From the NCBI RefSeq assembly GCF_000308635.1, contig NZ_BAGD01000027.1:41378-105377 (forward strand): a stretch of 64,000 nucleotides of DNA, in the 5' to 3' direction. Source of the stretch: Nocardia otitidiscaviarum NBRC 14405. GTDB taxonomy: Bacteria > Actinomycetota > Actinomycetes > Mycobacteriales > Mycobacteriaceae. Positions 61,788 to 64,000 of this stretch are shown one piece after another. Each line of letters begins with the position of its first letter. Position 1 is the stretch's first letter. A program made the translations under genes and the position numbers. The notes beneath the pieces are model-generated. The model searched no databases and was not told the DNA's origin. It was given only the letters and a program-made list of their open reading frames with translations.

Positions 61788-62897
61788 GTGAATCTCAAGC
61801 GTAGTAGCGCCCTGATCGGTGTGCTGGCCGCGGGTGCCATGACGCTGTCCGCCTGTGGCAGCGACGACAACACCGACACCAGCCAGGTGTCCGCGAATTC
61901 CGATGTCGCCTGTGGTGGCAAGACCTCGCTGAAGGCCAGTGGCTCGTCCGCGCAGAAGAACGCCATGGAGCGCTTCATCGCCGCCTACGAGGCCAACTGC
62001 GACGGCTTCACCCTCGACTACACCTCCAGCGGCTCCGGCGCCGGCGTGAAGGAGTTCCTCGGCGGCCAGACCGACTTCGGCGGCTCCGACTCGCCGCTGA
62101 GCGCCAAGAAGGACGAGCCTGCCCAGGCCGCCGCTCGCTGCGACAGCCCGGCGTGGAACCTGCCGACCGTGTTCGGTCCGATCGCCGTCACCTACAACAT
62201 CGACGGCGTGACCGACCTCGCGCTGGACGGCCCGACCCTGGGCAAGATCTTCAGCGGTGCCATCACGACCTGGGATGCTCCCGAGATCAAGGCGCTGAAC
62301 CCGAACGCCAGCCTGCCGGCCGAGCCGATCGCGGTCATCTTCCGCAGCGATGAGTCGGGCACCACCGACAACTTCCAGCTCTACCTCGACGCCGCTTCCG
62401 ATGGTGCCTGGGGCAAGGGCGCGGGCAAGGTCTTCAACGGCGGTGTCGGCGAAGGCGCCAAGGGTAACGAGGGCACCTCGGCCGCGGTGAAGGGCACCAA
62501 GAACTCGATCACCTACAACGAGTGGTCGTTCGCCAAGGCGCAGAACCTGTCCATCGCGCAGATCGTCACCTCGGCGGGCCCCGAGCCGGTCGAGCTGAGC
62601 GTCGAGTCCGCCGGTAAGGCCATCGACGGTGCCAAGATCTCCGGTGAGGGCAACGACCTGGTGCTGGACGTCTCCTCGTTCTACAAGCCGACCGAGGCGG
62701 GCGCGTACCCGATCGTCATGCCGACCTACGAGATCGTCTGCTCCAAGTACGCCGACGGCGAGACCGCCACCGCCGTGAAGGCCTTCCTGACCTCGGCGAT
62801 CACCAACGGTCAGAACGGCCTGGACGAGAACGGGTACATCCCGATCCCCGACAAGTTCAAGACCAAGCTGACCACGGCGATCAACGCCATCTCCTGA
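61788..62897 (+). CDS. pstS: phosphate ABC transporter substrate-binding protein PstS
   Basis: This 369-aa lipoprotein has the signal [20 protein letters not shown] followed by the lipobox LSAC, so Cys23 is lipidated and the protein stays at the outer membrane face. The phosphate-binding motifs are [40 protein letters not shown] and [20 protein letters not shown]. It captures phosphate for the PstCAB transporter. GTG 61788 has GGAGGAAT upstream. It heads pstS-pstC-pstA and should be induced by phosphate starvation through the upstream repeat. Confidence 0.95.
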   Translation: MNLKRSSALIGVLAAGAMTLSACGSDDNTDTSQVSANSDVACGGKTSLKASGSSAQKNAMERFIAAYEANCDGFTLDYTSSGSGAGVKEFLGGQTDFGGSDSPLSAKKDEPAQAAARCDSPAWNLPTVFGPIAVTYNIDGVTDLALDGPTLGKIFSGAITTWDAPEIKALNPNASLPAEPIAVIFRSDESGTTDNFQLYLDAASDGAWGKGAGKVFNGGVGEGAKGNEGTSAAVKGTKNSITYNEWSFAKAQNLSIAQIVTSAGPEPVELSVESAGKAIDGAKISGEGNDLVLDVSSFYKPTEAGAYPIVMPTYEIVCSKYADGETATAVKAFLTSAITNGQNGLDENGYIPIPDKFKTKLTTAINAIS

Positions 62898-62907
62898 TTG
62901 CCGGCCG

Positions 62908-63972
62908 ATGACCGTTCACGATGACGTCTCGGCTGCGGGCCTGTCGAAATCGGCGGGCCCGCAGCCGGGCTCAGCTCACCCGTCGGGGGATACTTCGCTC
63001 ATGCCGACCGACCCCAGCACGAAACCGAAGGCCGCCGCATCCCGTGGATCGGCACTGAACGCCGAATGGCTGTTCCGTTCGGCCGCCACCACGGCGGGTG
63101 GCGTCATCGTGGCGGCGATCGCCCTGATCGCGCTCTTCCTGCTGGTGCGGGCGGTGCCGTCGATCCAGGCGAACGAGGTCGGCTTCTTCACCAGCACGGA
63201 GTTCAACACCTCCAATGCCGAGCACCTGCGCTTCGGCATCAAGGACCTGTTCATGGTCACGGTGCTGAGTTCGCTCATGGCGCTGGTGATCGCGGTGCCG
63301 ATCGGGGTCGGGATCGCGCTGTTCCTCACCCAGTACGCGCCCAAGGCGCTGGCGCGGCCGTTCGCGGTGCTGGTGGATCTGCTGGCCGCAGTGCCCTCCA
63401 TCGTCTTCGGCCTCTGGGGCTTCCTGGTGCTCGCGCCGAAGCTGGAACCCGTACAGCGGTTCCTCAATGACAACCTCGGCTGGTTCTTCCTGTTCTCCGA
63501 CGGCAATGTCAGCATCTCGGGCGGCGGCACCATCTTCACCGCGGGCGTGGTGCTCGCGGTCATGATTCTGCCGATCATCACCTCGGTCAGCCGCGAGGTG
63601 TTCGGCCTGACCCCGTACGCGCACATCGAGGCCGCGCAGGCATTGGGCGCCACCAAATGGGAGGTCGTCCGGATGACCGTGCTGCCCTACGGCCGCAGCG
63701 GCGTGATCGCCGGTTCCATGCTCGGCCTGGGCCGAGCGCTCGGTGAGACCATCGCCGTGCTGGTGGTGCTGCGCACCGCGGCGGAGGCAGGCAACTGGTC
63801 GCTGTTCGACGGCGGCTACACCTTCGCGTCCAAGATCGCTTCGGCGGCGGCGGAATTCAGCCAGCCGCTGCCCACGGGCGCCTACATCGCGGCCGGCTTC
63901 GTACTGTTCGCGCTGACCTTCGTGGTCAACGCCCTGGCACGGCTCGCGGCCGGCGGGAAGGTGAACGGATGA
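62908..63972 (+). CDS. pstC: phosphate ABC transporter permease PstC
   Basis: This 354-aa permease has about six helices after a low-complexity N-terminal stretch, and the EAA loop [20 protein letters not shown] that contacts the ATPase. [20 protein letters not shown] is typical of PstC. It forms the channel with PstA. ATG 62908 lies 10 bp past pstS; ATG 63001 is an alternative start that would remove the low-complexity part. It overlaps pstA by 4 nt. Confidence 0.93.
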   Translation: MTVHDDVSAAGLSKSAGPQPGSAHPSGDTSLMPTDPSTKPKAAASRGSALNAEWLFRSAATTAGGVIVAAIALIALFLLVRAVPSIQANEVGFFTSTEFNTSNAEHLRFGIKDLFMVTVLSSLMALVIAVPIGVGIALFLTQYAPKALARPFAVLVDLLAAVPSIVFGLWGFLVLAPKLEPVQRFLNDNLGWFFLFSDGNVSISGGGTIFTAGVVLAVMILPIITSVSREVFGLTPYAHIEAAQALGATKWEVVRMTVLPYGRSGVIAGSMLGLGRALGETIAVLVVLRTAAEAGNWSLFDGGYTFASKIASAAAEFSQPLPTGAYIAAGFVLFALTFVVNALARLAAGGKVNG

Positions 63973-64000
63973 GTACCGTACTGCTCGACAAGCCGGTCAA
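63969..64000 (+). CDS. pstA: phosphate ABC transporter permease PstA, first codons
   Basis: Only [10 protein letters not shown] is in the window. The ATG at 63969 overlaps the pstC stop (ATGA), the standard coupling in pst operons. Identity as pstA is inferred from position; the sequence itself is too short to prove it. Confidence 0.7.
   Translation, partial: MSTVLLDKPV

Overview
The window is chromosomal DNA of a high-GC mycolic-acid actinomycete, most likely Nocardia or a close relative. The evidence is strongly G/C-biased third codon positions, GTG starts, many TANNNT boxes 6-8 nt before start codons (leaderless mRNAs), an MspA-type porin, an antigen-85-like esterase, mycothiol synthase (mshD), a 13E12-type HNH protein, and a gene order that from memory follows the Mycobacterium tuberculosis Rv0757-Rv0820 region. 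No rRNA, tRNA, CRISPR array, intact insertion sequence or prophage was seen. I could run no database search; family names come from reading motifs.

Layout. 0-3.4 kb: an FMN reductase cut by the window edge, phoP-phoR, a HIT protein and an SRPBCC protein. 3.4-10.7 kb: purD, an M23 peptidase with a hexapeptide repeat, an aminotransferase, a TetR regulator, purB and a second HIT protein. 10.8-19 kb: a mycolyltransferase-like esterase, a DUF397 gene divergent from a small His/Cys protein, oligopeptidase B, glutamate decarboxylase beside a decayed gadC antiporter, an M20 peptidase and an MBL-fold protein. 19.2-24 kb: purS-purQ, a binding protein divergent from a MarR regulator, an M18 aminopeptidase and a FitAB/VapBC-type toxin-antitoxin pair. 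24-30.3 kb is the accessory part: an XRE-TPR regulator divergent from three overlapping small ORFs, then MspA porin, a Pro-rich Cys-containing secreted protein, a membrane protein and an HNH protein. 30.6-42.6 kb: a GT87 transferase, purL, envelope and intramembrane-protease genes, purF and purM. 43-54 kb: asparaginase-MOSC-YgfZ, a PabC-like enzyme and cydABDC. 54-59 kb: Uma2, nitrobindin and a sulfur operon (DUF4395, sulfurtransferase, SseC) led by a polycysteine leader peptide, then thiX and lmeA. 59-64 kb: glnR, mshD and pstS-pstC-pstA.

How it works together. Six purine-pathway loci (purD, purB, purSQ, purL, purF, purM) are scattered rather than in one operon. PhoPR and GlnR sit near the pst phosphate operon, whose upstream region carries an 11-bp-phased PHO-box-like repeat. 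The cyd genes encode a complete bd oxidase with its assembly exporter.

The most notable signals are non-coding or very small: a leaderless 28-codon polycysteine ORF ahead of the sulfur genes; a promoter-hairpin unit with a 12-codon ORF downstream of cydC that looks like a structured RNA; a 97-bp palindromic repeat whose copies differ by paired substitutions; paralogous His/Cys mini-proteins; and a 31-aa membrane peptide coupled to nitrobindin.
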